DNA from: Chloroherpetonaceae bacterium
Lineage (GTDB): Bacteria > Bacteroidota > Chlorobiia > Chlorobiales > Thermochlorobacteraceae
Reading direction: 5' to 3'
Length of the DNA: 32,250 nucleotides
NCBI GenBank assembly: GCA_025055975.1
Contig: JANWWM010000015.1
Span: forward strand, 1-32,250
Part shown: positions 1 through 8,402 of the stretch, one piece after another
Position numbering within the stretch: position 1 is the stretch's first letter
Layout: each line of letters begins with the position of its first letter
Position numbers and translations under genes: made by a program
The notes under the pieces: generated by a model
Told to the model about the DNA's origin: nothing
Databases searched by the model: none
What the model saw: the letters and a program-made list of their open reading frames with translations, nothing else

Positions 1-2
1 GC

Positions 3-104
3 TTGCAGTTCCGCAACGTCAAACGGGCGATTCTGCATCCAACCGCCGCTCAACCCGTGCGAGAAGAAATCTACTTTCCGTCCAAACCCAATTCCGCTTC
101 TTGA
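3..104 (+). CDS. Possible C-terminal tail of an unidentified gene (partial)
   Basis: The third forward frame is open from the window edge to a TGA at 102-104 and encodes about 33 residues ending IYFPSKPNSAS. Its codons end mostly in G or C, like the real genes nearby, which the overlapping minus-strand frame does not match as well. No family is recognisable from so short a piece, and chance is not excluded. The rest of the gene would lie upstream of the window. Confidence 0.35.
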   Translation: MQFRNVKRAILHPTAAQPVREEIYFPSKPNSAS

Positions 105-187
105 CGCGCCGCTTGCGCCGTTGCGGAAATGATTGTCATTCCAAGCAAGGAACGCTTGCCATCGTTCTCCGTCGTGATTGCTCCGTG

Positions 188-540
188 GTCATTCCGAGCG
201 TTAGCGAGGAATCCGCGACGGATTGCGAATTGAGCGCATTTGCTTCTCCAAACGTGGATTCTTAACACCCCTGCGCGCCCTTCAGAAAGTCATCAAGTGA
301 TTTACGGTTTCATTACGAGCGTTAGCGAGGAATACGCGACCGTTTTCGAATTTAGCGTATTTGGTTCTCCAAAAGTGGATTCTTCACTCCGCTGCGCTCC
401 GTTCAGAATGACGTCAAGTCTTTTCCGTTGTCATTCCGAGCGTTAGCGAGGAATCCGCGACGGATTGCGAATTGCGAATTGGCGTTCTCGCTTCTAAAAG
501 GCGGACTTCGCTCCGCTTCGCTGCGTCGCCCGAAGCGCAA
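188..540. repeat. Tandem array of a degenerate 121-bp repeat
   Basis: The core CATTCCGAGCGTTAGCGAGG starts at 190, recurs as a one-base variant (CATTACGAGCG...) at 311, and again exactly at 432, so the period is 121 bp. The similarity continues through the unit: a GTGGATTCTT block, a TTCAGAA(T)GAC block and a short conserved spacer. The third copy is shorter and diverges after about 500. A related element lies at 5613-5734. The 105-548 stretch holds no convincing gene; small open frames here are the characteristic translations of this repeat. It resembles dispersed non-coding repeats common in this bacterial group, but I cannot name a family. Confidence 0.75.
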
Positions 541-548
541 GACGCCGT

Positions 549-1457
549 TCAGGCAAACTCCGAGTCGGGCGGCGGGCTTTCGGCGGCGTAGATTTTCGTC
601 GTCGAGATGAGACCGTGCCGCATTCGGCGTTTGACTTCTTCGAGCGGAAGTTTGTCGCGCTCGAGCCAAAGTTTCGCGGCGGTGTGTCGAAGGCTATGGG
701 GCGAGATGTTGTCCCGATGAATTCCCGCTTCCTCCAACCAATGCTGAATCCGATAGTGCAAAGCGCGCGTCGTGAGGCGCGTCTCGCGGGCGCGATGGCT
801 ATTGCTCGCAAAGAGCGGCGCGGAGGGCGCGAGCGAGCCGCGTCGTTCCAAATAGGCTTCGATGTCTTGCCCCAACGATAGCGGCACTTCGACCGTCTCG
901 TCTTTGGCTTTCTTGCCTTTGGCTTGCACGAAAAGCACGTAGCGGGAGGAAAATTTTTTCAAGTCCTCGACGTTCGCCTTGACGATTTCGTGCTCGCGCG
1001 CGGCGGCTTCAAGCATCAAGCGAATGATGAGATAATCCCGATGATCTTGAAGTTTCTCGGTGGGAATGATGGAAAGCAGTTTTTGAACCTCCGCCTCCGT
1101 GAGCGCGCCTGCCGTGTGGCTTGTCGGACGACGATTGCCCTTGACCTTCTTGGCGGGATTTTCCTCCAACAAGCCCTGCGCGACAAAGTAGTCCAAAAGT
1201 CGCCGCAGCGCCGTCAGATACGTCGAGACGGAAACTTGCGAAAGTTTTTTTTCCTCCGTCAAATACTTTTTGTATTGCTCGACGTCTTCGGCGCGGAAAC
1301 GAAACCAAACCCTCGCGTTCGAGAAATATCGCTGAAACGTTCGCAACGCGCGTTGATACGTGCCTTTGGTTTCCTCGCCTTTTTCTTTGAGGTAGTCGAC
1401 AAGAAACGAGTCAATTTCCTCGCTGAGCCGCGAGAGCGACAATCGAAGCGTTTTCAT
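549..1457 (-). CDS. Tyrosine recombinase of the XerC/XerD type
   Basis: A site-specific DNA recombinase of about 302 residues, the usual Xer length. The N-terminal part is a SAM-like core-binding domain; the C-terminal part carries the complete catalytic set: Arg154 (AAARE), Lys180 (QAKGK), His254-x-x-Arg257 (PHSLRH), His281 and the nucleophile Tyr290 (STTKIY). The usual LGH before the last histidine reads MRH. The frame also opens at 1523, but ATG at 1457 gives a normal N-terminus, and a TATCTTGC promoter-like box (1483-1490, minus) lies between the two starts. Neither start has a clear ribosome site. It could be a chromosome-dimer resolvase or a stand-alone Xer paralogue. No att sites, integron array or mobile cargo are visible, so a housekeeping role is more likely, though the 3' end abuts the repeat array. 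Confidence 0.85.
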   Translation of the reverse strand: MKTLRLSLSRLSEEIDSFLVDYLKEKGEETKGTYQRALRTFQRYFSNARVWFRFRAEDVEQYKKYLTEEKKLSQVSVSTYLTALRRLLDYFVAQGLLEENPAKKVKGNRRPTSHTAGALTEAEVQKLLSIIPTEKLQDHRDYLIIRLMLEAAAREHEIVKANVEDLKKFSSRYVLFVQAKGKKAKDETVEVPLSLGQDIEAYLERRGSLAPSAPLFASNSHRARETRLTTRALHYRIQHWLEEAGIHRDNISPHSLRHTAAKLWLERDKLPLEEVKRRMRHGLISTTKIYAAESPPPDSEFA

Positions 1458-1546
1458 GGCGAGCGCGGATTTTGAGAGCGGCGCAAGATAGCGATTTTGA
1501 ATTTGCCAAAGCGCGTCGAACAAAACCCAAACGAGCGAAAGTTTCG

Positions 1547-1554
1547 TATCTTCG
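1547..1554 (+). promoter_or_regulatory. Promoter -7 element for the aminotransferase gene
   Basis: TATCTTCG followed by CGCTCC matches the TAnnTTTG -7 box of Bacteroidota and the downstream GCGCTCC shared by other promoters in this window. It lies 35 bp before the ATG. No TTG is seen at the expected -33 position. Confidence 0.5.
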
Positions 1555-1588
1555 CGCTCCTTGATTCACGCATAACCAGTTCCGCAAA

Positions 1589-2740
1589 ATGAAGAAACGT
1601 CTTTTCACGCCGGGTCCTACGCCCGTTCCCGAACAAGTGGCGCTCCAAATGGCGCGACCCATCGTGCATCACCGCAACCCTGAGTTTATGGAGATTCTCG
1701 CGCGCGTTCACGAAAATCTCAAATACCTTTTTCAAACCAAGCAACCCGTCGTGGTCTTGACCTGTTCAGGCACGGGCGGCGTGGAAGCGACGATGGTCTC
1801 GATGTTTTCGCCGGGCGACAAAATCATCGCCGTCAATGGCGGCAAGTTCGGCGAGCGTTGGGCTGACATGGCGCGCAAATACACGGGCAATTGCGTCGAA
1901 ATCAAAGTCGAGTGGGGAACGAGCGTTCAGCCCGACGAGATGATTCGAGCGCTCAAAGCGCACCCCGACGCGAAAGGCGTGTATTTCACGCACAGCGAAA
2001 CCTCGACGGGCACGGCGACCGACGTCAAGGCGATGGCGAAAGCGATACGAGATCATAGCGAGGCGCTCATCTGCGTCGACGGCGTTACCGCCGTTGGCGC
2101 GCACGAACTCCGCTTCGACGAGTGGGGCATCGATGCATGCGTAACAGGCTCGCAAAAAGGCTTGATGATGCCCCCAGGACTCGCGCTCGTCGCCCTCTCG
2201 GAACGCGCCATCAAGGCGATCGAAAACGCCAAGTTGCCGAGTTATTACCTCTCGCTCAAAAAAGCCTTGAAGTCTTACAAAGACAACGACACGCCCTTCA
2301 CGCCCGCCGTTTCGCTCGTCGTCGGACTCGACGAAGCCTTGCAGATGATTAAAGCCGAAGGCATCGAGAACGTGTGGGCGCGTCATCAACGGCTTTCGGC
2401 GGCATGCCGCGCAGGGTGCGAAGCGTTGGGCATGCGGCTCTTTTCCAATTCGCCTTCCTACGCCGTTACGCCCGTTTGGCTTCCCGACGGCGTGGAGTGG
2501 AAAGCGTTCAACAAAATTTTGAAATTCGAAAACGGCGTCACGGTGGCGGCGGGGCAGGACGCTTACGCGGGCAAAATTTTCCGCATCTCGCATCTCGGCT
2601 TCTACGACGAGCTGGATATGCTGACCGTGATGGGCGCGCTCGAGATGACGCTCAAAAAAATCAATCACCCGTTTGACGTCGGCGCGGGCGTTTCCGCCGT
2701 GATGAAAGCCTTTCTCGAAGAACCCATAACGGCGCCGTAA
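1589..2740 (+). CDS. Class V aminotransferase (alanine/serine-glyoxylate aminotransferase family)
   Basis: A PLP-dependent, cytosolic aminotransferase of 383 residues, full length for the family. It opens with the typical FTPGPTPVPE segment, has a GTGGVEA cofactor-phosphate loop at about 61-67, Asp164 (CVDGVTA) that would contact the pyridine nitrogen, and Lys190 in GSQKG that would form the Schiff base. Relatives are annotated as alanine-glyoxylate, serine-glyoxylate or serine-pyruvate aminotransferase, or misleadingly as soluble hydrogenase subunit. In organisms without canonical SerC, such enzymes may make serine, but the substrate cannot be read from the sequence. The gene is transcribed divergently from the recombinase and has its own promoter. 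The downstream metK promoter makes it a separate unit. Confidence 0.9.
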   Translation: MKKRLFTPGPTPVPEQVALQMARPIVHHRNPEFMEILARVHENLKYLFQTKQPVVVLTCSGTGGVEATMVSMFSPGDKIIAVNGGKFGERWADMARKYTGNCVEIKVEWGTSVQPDEMIRALKAHPDAKGVYFTHSETSTGTATDVKAMAKAIRDHSEALICVDGVTAVGAHELRFDEWGIDACVTGSQKGLMMPPGLALVALSERAIKAIENAKLPSYYLSLKKALKSYKDNDTPFTPAVSLVVGLDEALQMIKAEGIENVWARHQRLSAACRAGCEALGMRLFSNSPSYAVTPVWLPDGVEWKAFNKILKFENGVTVAAGQDAYAGKIFRISHLGFYDELDMLTVMGALEMTLKKINHPFDVGAGVSAVMKAFLEEPITAP

Positions 2741-2774
2741 CGCGAGAGGCGCGAAGAATCGAGCGCGCAAAGAC

Positions 2775-2805
2775 TTTGAAACTTTGACGCGCTGCCCTAT
2801 CTTTG
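2775..2805 (+). promoter_or_regulatory. Promoter of the metK-ahcY operon
   Basis: TTTG at 2775-2778, a 19-bp spacer, then TATCTTTG at 2798-2805 followed by CGCTCC. This is an exact fit to the Bacteroidota consensus TTTG-N19-TAnnTTTG. Transcription would start near 2810, leaving a leader of about 175 nt before metK. Confidence 0.78.
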
Positions 2806-2831
2806 CGCTCCAATCAAGCGCTCCATTATCT

Positions 2832-2943
2832 ATGGACACGGCGCTGACGCTTCGGCAAACGCTTTGCCAAGCGCGATAGAAAAGATTTCCGTGTCCATTC
2901 AAGTTCCGCAGAAAGCCTTTTCTATCGTTGGAAAAGGCTTTTT
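2832..2943 (+). promoter_or_regulatory. Structured 5' leader of metK-ahcY: candidate riboswitch with pseudoknot and competing hairpin (possible SAM-Chlorobi RNA)
   Basis: Four helices can be drawn. P1 is a perfect 10-bp stem, 2832-2841 with 2889-2898. P2 lies inside it: 2848-2859 with 2863-2873, 11 bp with one bulged C (2853). P3 is a perfect 11-bp helix, 2874-2884 (CGATAGAAAAG) with 2917-2927 (CTTTTCTATCG); because one strand is inside the P1 loop, P1 and P3 form an H-type pseudoknot. P4 is a perfect 11-bp hairpin, 2912-2922 with 2931-2941, followed by TT-CG-TTT, a weak terminator tail. P3 and P4 share 2917-2922 and exclude each other, as expected of a genetic switch. From memory, the SAM-Chlorobi motif is described upstream of metK-ahcY operons in Chlorobi, just after this promoter type; I could not test the match. 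Ligand and direction of control are inference. Confidence 0.7.
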
Positions 2944-2987
2944 CGTTTCGAGCGGTTTCATCGCAATCAAAAACTCGTTCATCGCAA

Positions 2988-4187
2988 ATGGCAAGATACC
3001 TTTTCACATCGGAATCGGTTTCCGAAGGACATCCCGACAAGGTCGCAGACCAAATTTCCGACGCGGTTCTCGACGCGATTATCGCCGAAGACAGAAACGC
3101 TCGCGTCGCCTGCGAGACGTTCGTAACGACGGGGCAGGTGGTCGTGGGCGGCGAAATCACCACGAAAAAGTATGTGGAAATTCCCGACCTCGTGCGCAGC
3201 GTCGTGCGCGACATCGGCTACACCAAAGGCGAGTATATGTTCGAAGCCAATTCGTGCGGCATTCTGTCGGCGATTCACGCGCAATCGCCCGACATCAATC
3301 GCGGCGTGGATAAAAAGACCTACAAAGACCGCCTCGATTCCATCGGCGCGGGCGACCAAGGAATGATGTTCGGCTACGCCTGCAAGGAAACGCCCGAACT
3401 GATGCCCGCCGCCATCACCTACGCGCATCAAATCGTCAAGCGTCTTGCCGACATTCGCAAAGAGGGCAAAATCATGACCTATCTCCGCCCCGACGCGAAA
3501 AGTCAAGTAACGCTCGAATACGATGGCGACCGAGTCGCGCGCGTCGATACCATCGTCGTTTCCACGCAACACGACCCCGAACCCGAAGGAATGACCGAAA
3601 AAGAATTCCAAAACAAAATCCGCGAGGACGTGATTGCGAACGTCATCAACAAGGTCATTCCGAAGCATTTGCTCGACAAGAACACGAAGTATTACGTGAA
3701 TCCGACGGGGCGCTTCGAAATCGGCGGACCGCACGGCGACACGGGCTTGACGGGCAGAAAAATCATCGTCGACACCTACGGCGGCGCGGCGCCGCATGGC
3801 GGCGGCGCGTTTTCGGGGAAAGACCCGTCGAAAGTCGACCGCTCCGCCGCTTACGCCGCTCGACACATCGCCAAAAACATCGTGGGCGCGGGGCTGGCGG
3901 AAAAATGCACGATTCAAGTCTCTTACGCCATCGGCGTGGCGCGCCCCGTTTCCATCTTCGTCAATACGCACGGCACGGGAACGAATGGCATAAGCGACGC
4001 GGAACTGCAAGAAAAAATCGAAAAACTCTTCGACCTCCGTCCGCTCGCCATCATTGAGCGGTTCAGCCTCACCAAGCCGAAAGGCTGGAAGTATCGGGAC
4101 ACGGCGGCTTACGGGCACTTCGGTCGCCCGCAATTTCCTTGGGAGAATTTGGACTATGTGAGCGACTTGCGTCGCGCCTTCAAGTAA
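2988..4187 (+). CDS. metK: S-adenosylmethionine synthetase
   Basis: Makes S-adenosylmethionine from methionine and ATP in the cytosol. The 399-residue product has the usual family length and landmarks: the N-terminal [11 protein letters not shown] signature, the [12 protein letters not shown] hexapeptide-type motif, and the glycine-rich [19 protein letters not shown] loop over the active site. The frame is open upstream to a TTG at 2928, but ATG 2988 gives the standard start ([10 protein letters not shown]) and avoids overlap with the leader hairpin. There is no Shine-Dalgarno sequence. It is followed by ahcY after 39 bp, so the two form an operon for the methyl cycle, under the promoter at 2775-2805 and the structured leader. 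Confidence 0.97.
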   Translation: MARYLFTSESVSEGHPDKVADQISDAVLDAIIAEDRNARVACETFVTTGQVVVGGEITTKKYVEIPDLVRSVVRDIGYTKGEYMFEANSCGILSAIHAQSPDINRGVDKKTYKDRLDSIGAGDQGMMFGYACKETPELMPAAITYAHQIVKRLADIRKEGKIMTYLRPDAKSQVTLEYDGDRVARVDTIVVSTQHDPEPEGMTEKEFQNKIREDVIANVINKVIPKHLLDKNTKYYVNPTGRFEIGGPHGDTGLTGRKIIVDTYGGAAPHGGGAFSGKDPSKVDRSAAYAARHIAKNIVGAGLAEKCTIQVSYAIGVARPVSIFVNTHGTGTNGISDAELQEKIEKLFDLRPLAIIERFSLTKPKGWKYRDTAAYGHFGRPQFPWENLDYVSDLRRAFK

Positions 4188-4226
4188 TTCTCGAACCACT
4201 TTTCCGACAACCAAACCACAGAAGCC

Positions 4227-5543
4227 ATGGCAACCGTAGAAACCAAAAGACTGCCTTACAAGGTCAAAGACATCGCGCTCGCCGATTGGGGACGCAAGGA
4301 AATCCGCCTCGCCGAAGCCGAAATGCCCGGCTTGATGGCGCTCCGCGAAGAATTCGGCAAAACCAAGCCGCTCAAAGGCGCGCGCATCGCGGGCTGTTTG
4401 CACATGACGATTCAAACCGCCGTCTTGATTGAAACCCTCGTCGAACTCGGCGCGGAAGTCGCTTGGTCGAGTTGCAACATCTTCTCGACGCAAGACCACG
4501 CCGCCGCCGCCATCGCCAAAGCGGGCATTCCCGTCTATGCGTGGAAAGGCATGACCGTCGAGGAATTCGACTGGTGCATCGAGCAAACGCTCTTCGCCTT
4601 CAAAGACGGTCAGCCGCTCAACATGATTTTGGACGACGGAGGCGACCTGACGAATATGGTGCTCGACAAATATCCCGAACTTGTGCCGGGAATTCGCGGC
4701 ATTTCGGAAGAAACCACGACGGGCGTGCATCGCCTCTACGAGCGCGCTCGAAACGGCAAGTTGCCTCTGCCCGCCATCAACGTCAACGACAGCGTAACGA
4801 AATCGAAGTTCGACAACAAATACGGTTGCCGCGAATCGCTCGTTGACGCGATTCGTCGCGGAACGGATTTGATGCTCGCGGGCAAGGTCGCCGTCGTGGC
4901 GGGCTACGGCGACGTGGGCAAAGGCTCGGCGGAATCGCTCAAAAACAACAAGGTGCGCGTCATCGTTACCGAAGTCGACCCCATCTGCGCCCTGCAAGCC
5001 GCAATGGAAGGCTACGAGGTCAAAAAGATGGACGATGCCATCAAAGAAGCCGACATCGTCGTAACCGCGACGGGCAACGTCAAAATCGTCACGGAACGCC
5101 ACTTCCGAATGATGAAAGACAAAACCGTCGTCTGCAACATCGGGCACTTCGACACGGAAATCGATATGGCGTGGCTCAACAAGCATTACGGGCACACAAA
5201 GGTCGAAATCAAGCCGCAAGTCGATCTCTACAACATCGATGGCAAGGAAATCATCGTGCTCGCCGAAGGTCGCTTGGTGAATTTGGGCGTGGCGACGGGG
5301 CATCCCTCCTTCGTGATGTCGATGTCGTTCACGAACCAAGTGCTCGCGCAAATCGAGCTGTGGCAAAACTACAAGAACTACGAGAACAAAGTGTATGTCT
5401 TGCCGAAGCATCTCGATGAAAAGGTCGCGCGCTTGCACCTTGCCAAACTCGGCGCCGAAATCGACGAGCTGACCGAAGAACAAGCCGCCTACATCGGCGT
5501 TCAAAAGAACGGACCGTTCAAGTCGGAGCATTATCGCTATTGA
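4227..5543 (+). CDS. ahcY: S-adenosylhomocysteine hydrolase (adenosylhomocysteinase)
   Basis: Splits S-adenosylhomocysteine into adenosine and homocysteine, removing the product that inhibits methyltransferases. At 438 residues it is the compact form without the roughly 40-residue insertion of many bacterial homologues. Recognisable parts are the N-terminal substrate region ([23 protein letters not shown]), the [14 protein letters not shown] segment with catalytic lysine and asparagine, the NAD-binding GYGDVGKG fingerprint, and the C-terminal tail ending SEHYRY, where Lys and Tyr normally contact the cofactor of the neighbouring subunit. It is second in the metK-ahcY operon and shares its leader. 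Transcription probably ends at the hairpin at 5789-5825. Confidence 0.97.
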   Translation: MATVETKRLPYKVKDIALADWGRKEIRLAEAEMPGLMALREEFGKTKPLKGARIAGCLHMTIQTAVLIETLVELGAEVAWSSCNIFSTQDHAAAAIAKAGIPVYAWKGMTVEEFDWCIEQTLFAFKDGQPLNMILDDGGDLTNMVLDKYPELVPGIRGISEETTTGVHRLYERARNGKLPLPAINVNDSVTKSKFDNKYGCRESLVDAIRRGTDLMLAGKVAVVAGYGDVGKGSAESLKNNKVRVIVTEVDPICALQAAMEGYEVKKMDDAIKEADIVVTATGNVKIVTERHFRMMKDKTVVCNIGHFDTEIDMAWLNKHYGHTKVEIKPQVDLYNIDGKEIIVLAEGRLVNLGVATGHPSFVMSMSFTNQVLAQIELWQNYKNYENKVYVLPKHLDEKVARLHLAKLGAEIDELTEEQAAYIGVQKNGPFKSEHYRY

Positions 5544-5612
5544 GGCGCGTGGAACGATCCGCCCGACGCGCTCCAGCAAACGCTTAACCGTGAAAACGAG
5601 CAGAGCCAGAGG

Positions 5613-5734
5613 GTCATTCTGAACCGAGCGAAGCGAAGTGAAGAATCCCTTTCGGAGAGACGAGCGCGGTCAATTCGCAATTGACAATCCGCAATTCGCA
5701 ATCTCTATGGATTCCTCGCTTCGCTCGGAATGAC
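5613..5734. repeat. Dispersed 122-bp repeat element with short terminal inverted repeats
   Basis: The element starts GTCATTC (5613-5619) and ends GAATGAC (5728-5734). Its left part is the reverse complement of the GATTCTTCACT...TTCAGAATGAC block of the array at 188-540; its right part ends GGATTCCTCGCTTCGCTCGG, a variant of the same core in reverse orientation. Short direct repeats of CAATTCGCAAT type lie in the middle. It fills most of the 5544-5866 gap between ahcY and pdxJ. It resembles a MITE/REP-like element; no transposase is encoded. Confidence 0.65.
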
Positions 5735-5788
5735 AAAAGGCAGACGCACGCAAAGCGCAATTGCAACTCAAAGCGGCGAAACGATTTG

Positions 5789-5825
5789 AAAAGGCGATTT
5801 CGAGAGAGGTCGCCTTTTCTTTTCT
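5789..5825 (+). terminator. Intrinsic terminator after ahcY
   Basis: AAAAGGCGA (5789-5797) pairs with TCGCCTTTT (5810-5818), with a 12-nt loop and a CTTTTC tail. It sits between the repeat element and the pdxJ promoter. Confidence 0.75.
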
Positions 5826-5836
5826 TGCGCTCGGAT

Positions 5837-5844
5837 TATCTTTG
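5837..5844 (+). promoter_or_regulatory. Promoter -7 element of pdxJ
   Basis: TATCTTTG followed by CGCCCA, nearly identical to the metK box. It lies 22 bp before the pdxJ ATG. The -33 region is T-rich without a clear TTG. Confidence 0.6.
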
Positions 5845-5866
5845 CGCCCATTTTCAACTTGTGATT

Positions 5867-6580
5867 ATGCGACTTGCCGTCAATGTCGACCACATCGCTA
5901 CCCTTCGCAACGCCCGAAAGGAGCAAGAGCCTGATCCCGTAACCGCCGCGCATTTGGCGGAACTGGCGGGCGCGGCGGGCATCGTTTGCCATTTGCGCGA
6001 AGACCGTCGACACATTCAAGACCGCGATTTGCGTCTCCTGCGCCAGACCGTCAAAACGAAGTTGGATTTGGAAATGGCGGCGACGGAAGAGATGCTTCGC
6101 ATTGCGATTCAAACCAAGCCCGACCTTGTGACGCTCGTGCCTGAACGCCGCGAAGAACTCACCACCGAAGGCGGCTTGGACGTCAAAGCCAAACGCGCCG
6201 CGCTCAAACCATTTATCGCGGAACTCTGTCGCAACGGCGTTCCCACGAGCTTGTTCATTGAAGCCGATGAGGAGTCTGTCAAAATCGCCGCCGATTTGGG
6301 CGCGACGCATATCGAGTTGCACACGGGCTTATACTCGCGTCTGCGCAAGCCCGACGACATCGAGCGCGAATTGGCGCGTCTGCGCGAAGCGGCAACGCTG
6401 GGGCGCAAGCTCGGCTTGACCGTCGTCGCAGGGCACGGTCTCAACTACATAAACATCGTTCCCTTCGCCTCGCTTTCCGACGTGATTGAGGAAGTCAGCA
6501 TCGGGCACGCCATCATCGCGCGCGCCGCCCTTGTGGGAATCGAAAGAGCCGTGAGGGATATGATTCAACTGTTGAAATGA
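5867..6580 (+). CDS. pdxJ: Pyridoxine 5'-phosphate synthase
   Basis: Joins 1-deoxyxylulose 5-phosphate and 3-amino-2-oxopropyl phosphate into pyridoxine 5'-phosphate, the last ring-closing step of DXP-dependent vitamin B6 synthesis. From ATG 5867 the product is 237 residues, the normal length, starting MRLAVNVDHIATLRNARK. The HLREDRRHI segment carries the catalytic histidine, and TLVPERREELTTEGGLDV carries a catalytic glutamate. The C-terminal GHGLNY and SIGHAIIARA segments fit the phosphate-binding part of the TIM barrel. The frame is open upstream to 5681, but that extension runs through the repeat element and terminator, so it is not coding. A GTG at 5861 is a minor alternative start. The gene has its own promoter. 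Confidence 0.96.
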   Translation: MRLAVNVDHIATLRNARKEQEPDPVTAAHLAELAGAAGIVCHLREDRRHIQDRDLRLLRQTVKTKLDLEMAATEEMLRIAIQTKPDLVTLVPERREELTTEGGLDVKAKRAALKPFIAELCRNGVPTSLFIEADEESVKIAADLGATHIELHTGLYSRLRKPDDIERELARLREAATLGRKLGLTVVAGHGLNYINIVPFASLSDVIEEVSIGHAIIARAALVGIERAVRDMIQLLK

Positions 6581-6589
6581 AGCCTGCGC

Positions 6590-7681
6590 CTAAAACGCCG
6601 CGATTTTCTTCGCGTAGCCCGTCAGTTCCGCGTAGCCTTTGCCCGAAATCGCTTGTCCCGCCTTCGTGCCCGAAACCGCGACGCTGCCTTCCCAATACGT
6701 TATCCGCGTCGATTCCTCCGTCAGCAGTTCTTGGTCTTGAACGGTGGATTCAAGGTTGAGCGCGAGCGCGTATTTCGGAACGGAAATCGTCCATTTGCGC
6801 GGATACTCCGCCCCCGATTTTTCAGAGCGATAACGTTCCAAAACTTTTGTCTCGAAATCGCTTGCCGAAAGCGTTTCGCTCGTGCCATCCTTGAATATCA
6901 TCGTGCCGCTTGAATAGGGGCTTTTCGTTCCGTCGGCAAAGCGCAAGTTGAAGAGCATCAATTCCGTCGCGTCCGAAAATTGAATCGAGAACCAGTCCCA
7001 GCCGACGACGTTTTCTTCCAACACTGACGAGCCGAATTCGTGGTCGTGCCAACTTTCGCCCTCGACCGTGAAGCGCTCGCCATCGAGCGTGAGCGCGCCC
7101 GTCGATTTGAGTCGCGGGTAGGAGAAATACATTGAAGCGTTTTTGGGGTCGCTCCCCTTGCGGCTATATCCCTTTTCGCCGTGCAGAACGGGCGGTTTCG
7201 TCGGTTCAAGAATCAGCGCGAGCGCGAAGGAATCCGTCTCGGCTTGAATGAGATGATAGCGTCCCAATTCCTGCGCCGACCAATTTCCAATGAAGGTTTT
7301 GTAGTAGCGTTCCGACGCGCCCGCGTCGCCGAAGTTTCCGCGCGAGCGTTTTTCGGAATGGTAAAATTTCTTGTTGGATTCGTCGGTGATGGCGAAGTGA
7401 GCGAAGTAAATCTGCTTTCGCGTCGCGTCCGATTCCTCAATGGCGAGAGCGGTTCGGAAAAACGTGAGTTCGTAGCCGAATCGACGCTCGCCGCTTTGAA
7501 GATGCCCCGTGTAATACCACCACTCGGTTCGGAAATCGTTATGCGCCGCGTGGTCTTTGGGAAACGCGAGTTGATATTGCGGCGAAGCAAACGAGAACGG
7601 CTCTTTTTTGGCGCATGCGACATAGATGAGCGACGCGGAAAAAACGATCGCAAGCGCGCTGACGAGCAGAAATCTTGACAT
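6590..7681 (-). CDS. CrtC/AttH-like lipocalin-fold protein, probable lipoprotein
   Basis: About 363 residues with a hydrophobic N-terminus ending in Cys23 (SLIYVAC-AKK), probably a lipoprotein signal although Tyr at the -3 position is unusual. The mature part has hallmarks of the CrtC/AttH superfamily: FPKDHAAHNDFRTEWWYYTG near 40-60 and a WHDHEFG motif in the second half. Relatives include carotenoid 1,2-hydratases and secreted proteins coded near lipoprotein-export ABC transporters. The exported form favours an envelope role over cytosolic carotenoid hydration, but Chlorobi do hydrate carotenoids, so CrtC activity stays possible. It is last in the operon with the DUF218, LptF/G and cyclase genes. 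A second ATG at 7693 would add four residues. Confidence 0.75.
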   Translation of the reverse strand: MSRFLLVSALAIVFSASLIYVACAKKEPFSFASPQYQLAFPKDHAAHNDFRTEWWYYTGHLQSGERRFGYELTFFRTALAIEESDATRKQIYFAHFAITDESNKKFYHSEKRSRGNFGDAGASERYYKTFIGNWSAQELGRYHLIQAETDSFALALILEPTKPPVLHGEKGYSRKGSDPKNASMYFSYPRLKSTGALTLDGERFTVEGESWHDHEFGSSVLEENVVGWDWFSIQFSDATELMLFNLRFADGTKSPYSSGTMIFKDGTSETLSASDFETKVLERYRSEKSGAEYPRKWTISVPKYALALNLESTVQDQELLTEESTRITYWEGSVAVSGTKAGQAISGKGYAELTGYAKKIAAF

Positions 7682-7703
7682 CGGTTTTCGCAATGAATTG
7701 CCG

Positions 7704-8396
7704 CTACAACGCGAACAGGTCGTAATAAAGTTGCTTGACGAGTTCGGGGAACGCGACTGTCCAGCCCGTTACGGATTCAAACCAATTGCGGTGATTGAAC
7801 TCGCTCTCGTAAGGCAAGATGTGGACTTTGATGCCGAGCGGCTTGGCGAATTTTTCGTAGCAAAGCCGCGAGCGACGCGAATGCAAATCGCGCGTAACGA
7901 GCGAAAATTCTTTCCAGCCGCGTTTGTGGGCGGAGTCGACGACGGTTTTGGCGATGGCGAGCGTTTTCGGCTCTTTGAACGGCACGACGAACCAAACGAG
8001 CGAGGCGGTGTCGAGTTCCGCGCTCCAAGCGTTGAGCATCGTCGCTTGACGCTTGCGCGGGTGTTTTTGGACGGATTCGTAAATCGTAGCGGCGATGATG
8101 TCCGCGCCCGTCTTTTCGGCGAACGCTTTGGCGAAAACGAAGGTCTCGTAATCGCCCGTCCAGTTTTCCACCACCAAATTCGGACAACGTGGATATTCGG
8201 TGGGCGGGCTATCGACAATGTAGGGATTGACGAGGGTTTTCAACAAAAATCCCCTTGCGCTCCACAGGGTTATCAACAGCGCGACGCAAAACGTGGATAA
8301 AACGAGTTTGGCTTGCCACGTCAAAACGCGCTTTTGAACGGTTTTGAAGATCCAGTTTTTCAACGTGCGTGGATAAAATTGTGGAAATCTCGCCAA
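7704..8396 (-). CDS. DUF218 (YdcF/SanA/ElyC-like) membrane-anchored protein
   Basis: A 230-residue protein with one N-terminal transmembrane segment (about residues 31-52) and an extracytoplasmic domain. The core pattern fits DUF218: a NLVVENWTGDYETF strand-turn at the start, then VTRDLHSRRSRLCYEKFAKPLGIKV, matching the T-S-x-x-H-x-x-R-A family motif, and a C-terminal WFESVTGWTVAFPELVKQLYY helix. Family members such as ElyC and SanA affect envelope integrity and lipid-carrier metabolism in E. coli, but chemistry is not settled. The only available start is TTG at 8396, 6 bp after the LptF/G stop, so translation is probably coupled. The glycines of the usual GGG loop are not evident, so assignment rests on the C-terminal half. 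Confidence 0.65.
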   Translation of the reverse strand: MARFPQFYPRTLKNWIFKTVQKRVLTWQAKLVLSTFCVALLITLWSARGFLLKTLVNPYIVDSPPTEYPRCPNLVVENWTGDYETFVFAKAFAEKTGADIIAATIYESVQKHPRKRQATMLNAWSAELDTASLVWFVVPFKEPKTLAIAKTVVDSAHKRGWKEFSLVTRDLHSRRSRLCYEKFAKPLGIKVHILPYESEFNHRNWFESVTGWTVAFPELVKQLYYDLFAL

Positions 8397-8402
8397 ACGG
8401 CG

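Noticed and set aside
188-540. CRISPR-like array in the first 540 bases
   Set aside because: Only three degenerate units of 121 bp; spacers are themselves conserved between units and no cas genes are present.
549-1457. A mobile island or integron driven by the tyrosine recombinase
   Set aside because: There is no att-like duplication, gene cassette or phage/plasmid gene; the following genes are core metabolism.
1766-3214. A 482-residue open frame antisense to the aminotransferase and metK start
   Set aside because: It crosses a promoter, a structured leader and parts of two real genes; it is a shadow frame.
2979-5579. An 866-residue open frame antisense to metK and ahcY
   Set aside because: It mirrors two strongly conserved genes and has no domain signature; G/C-ending codons in the sense genes leave the opposite frame open.
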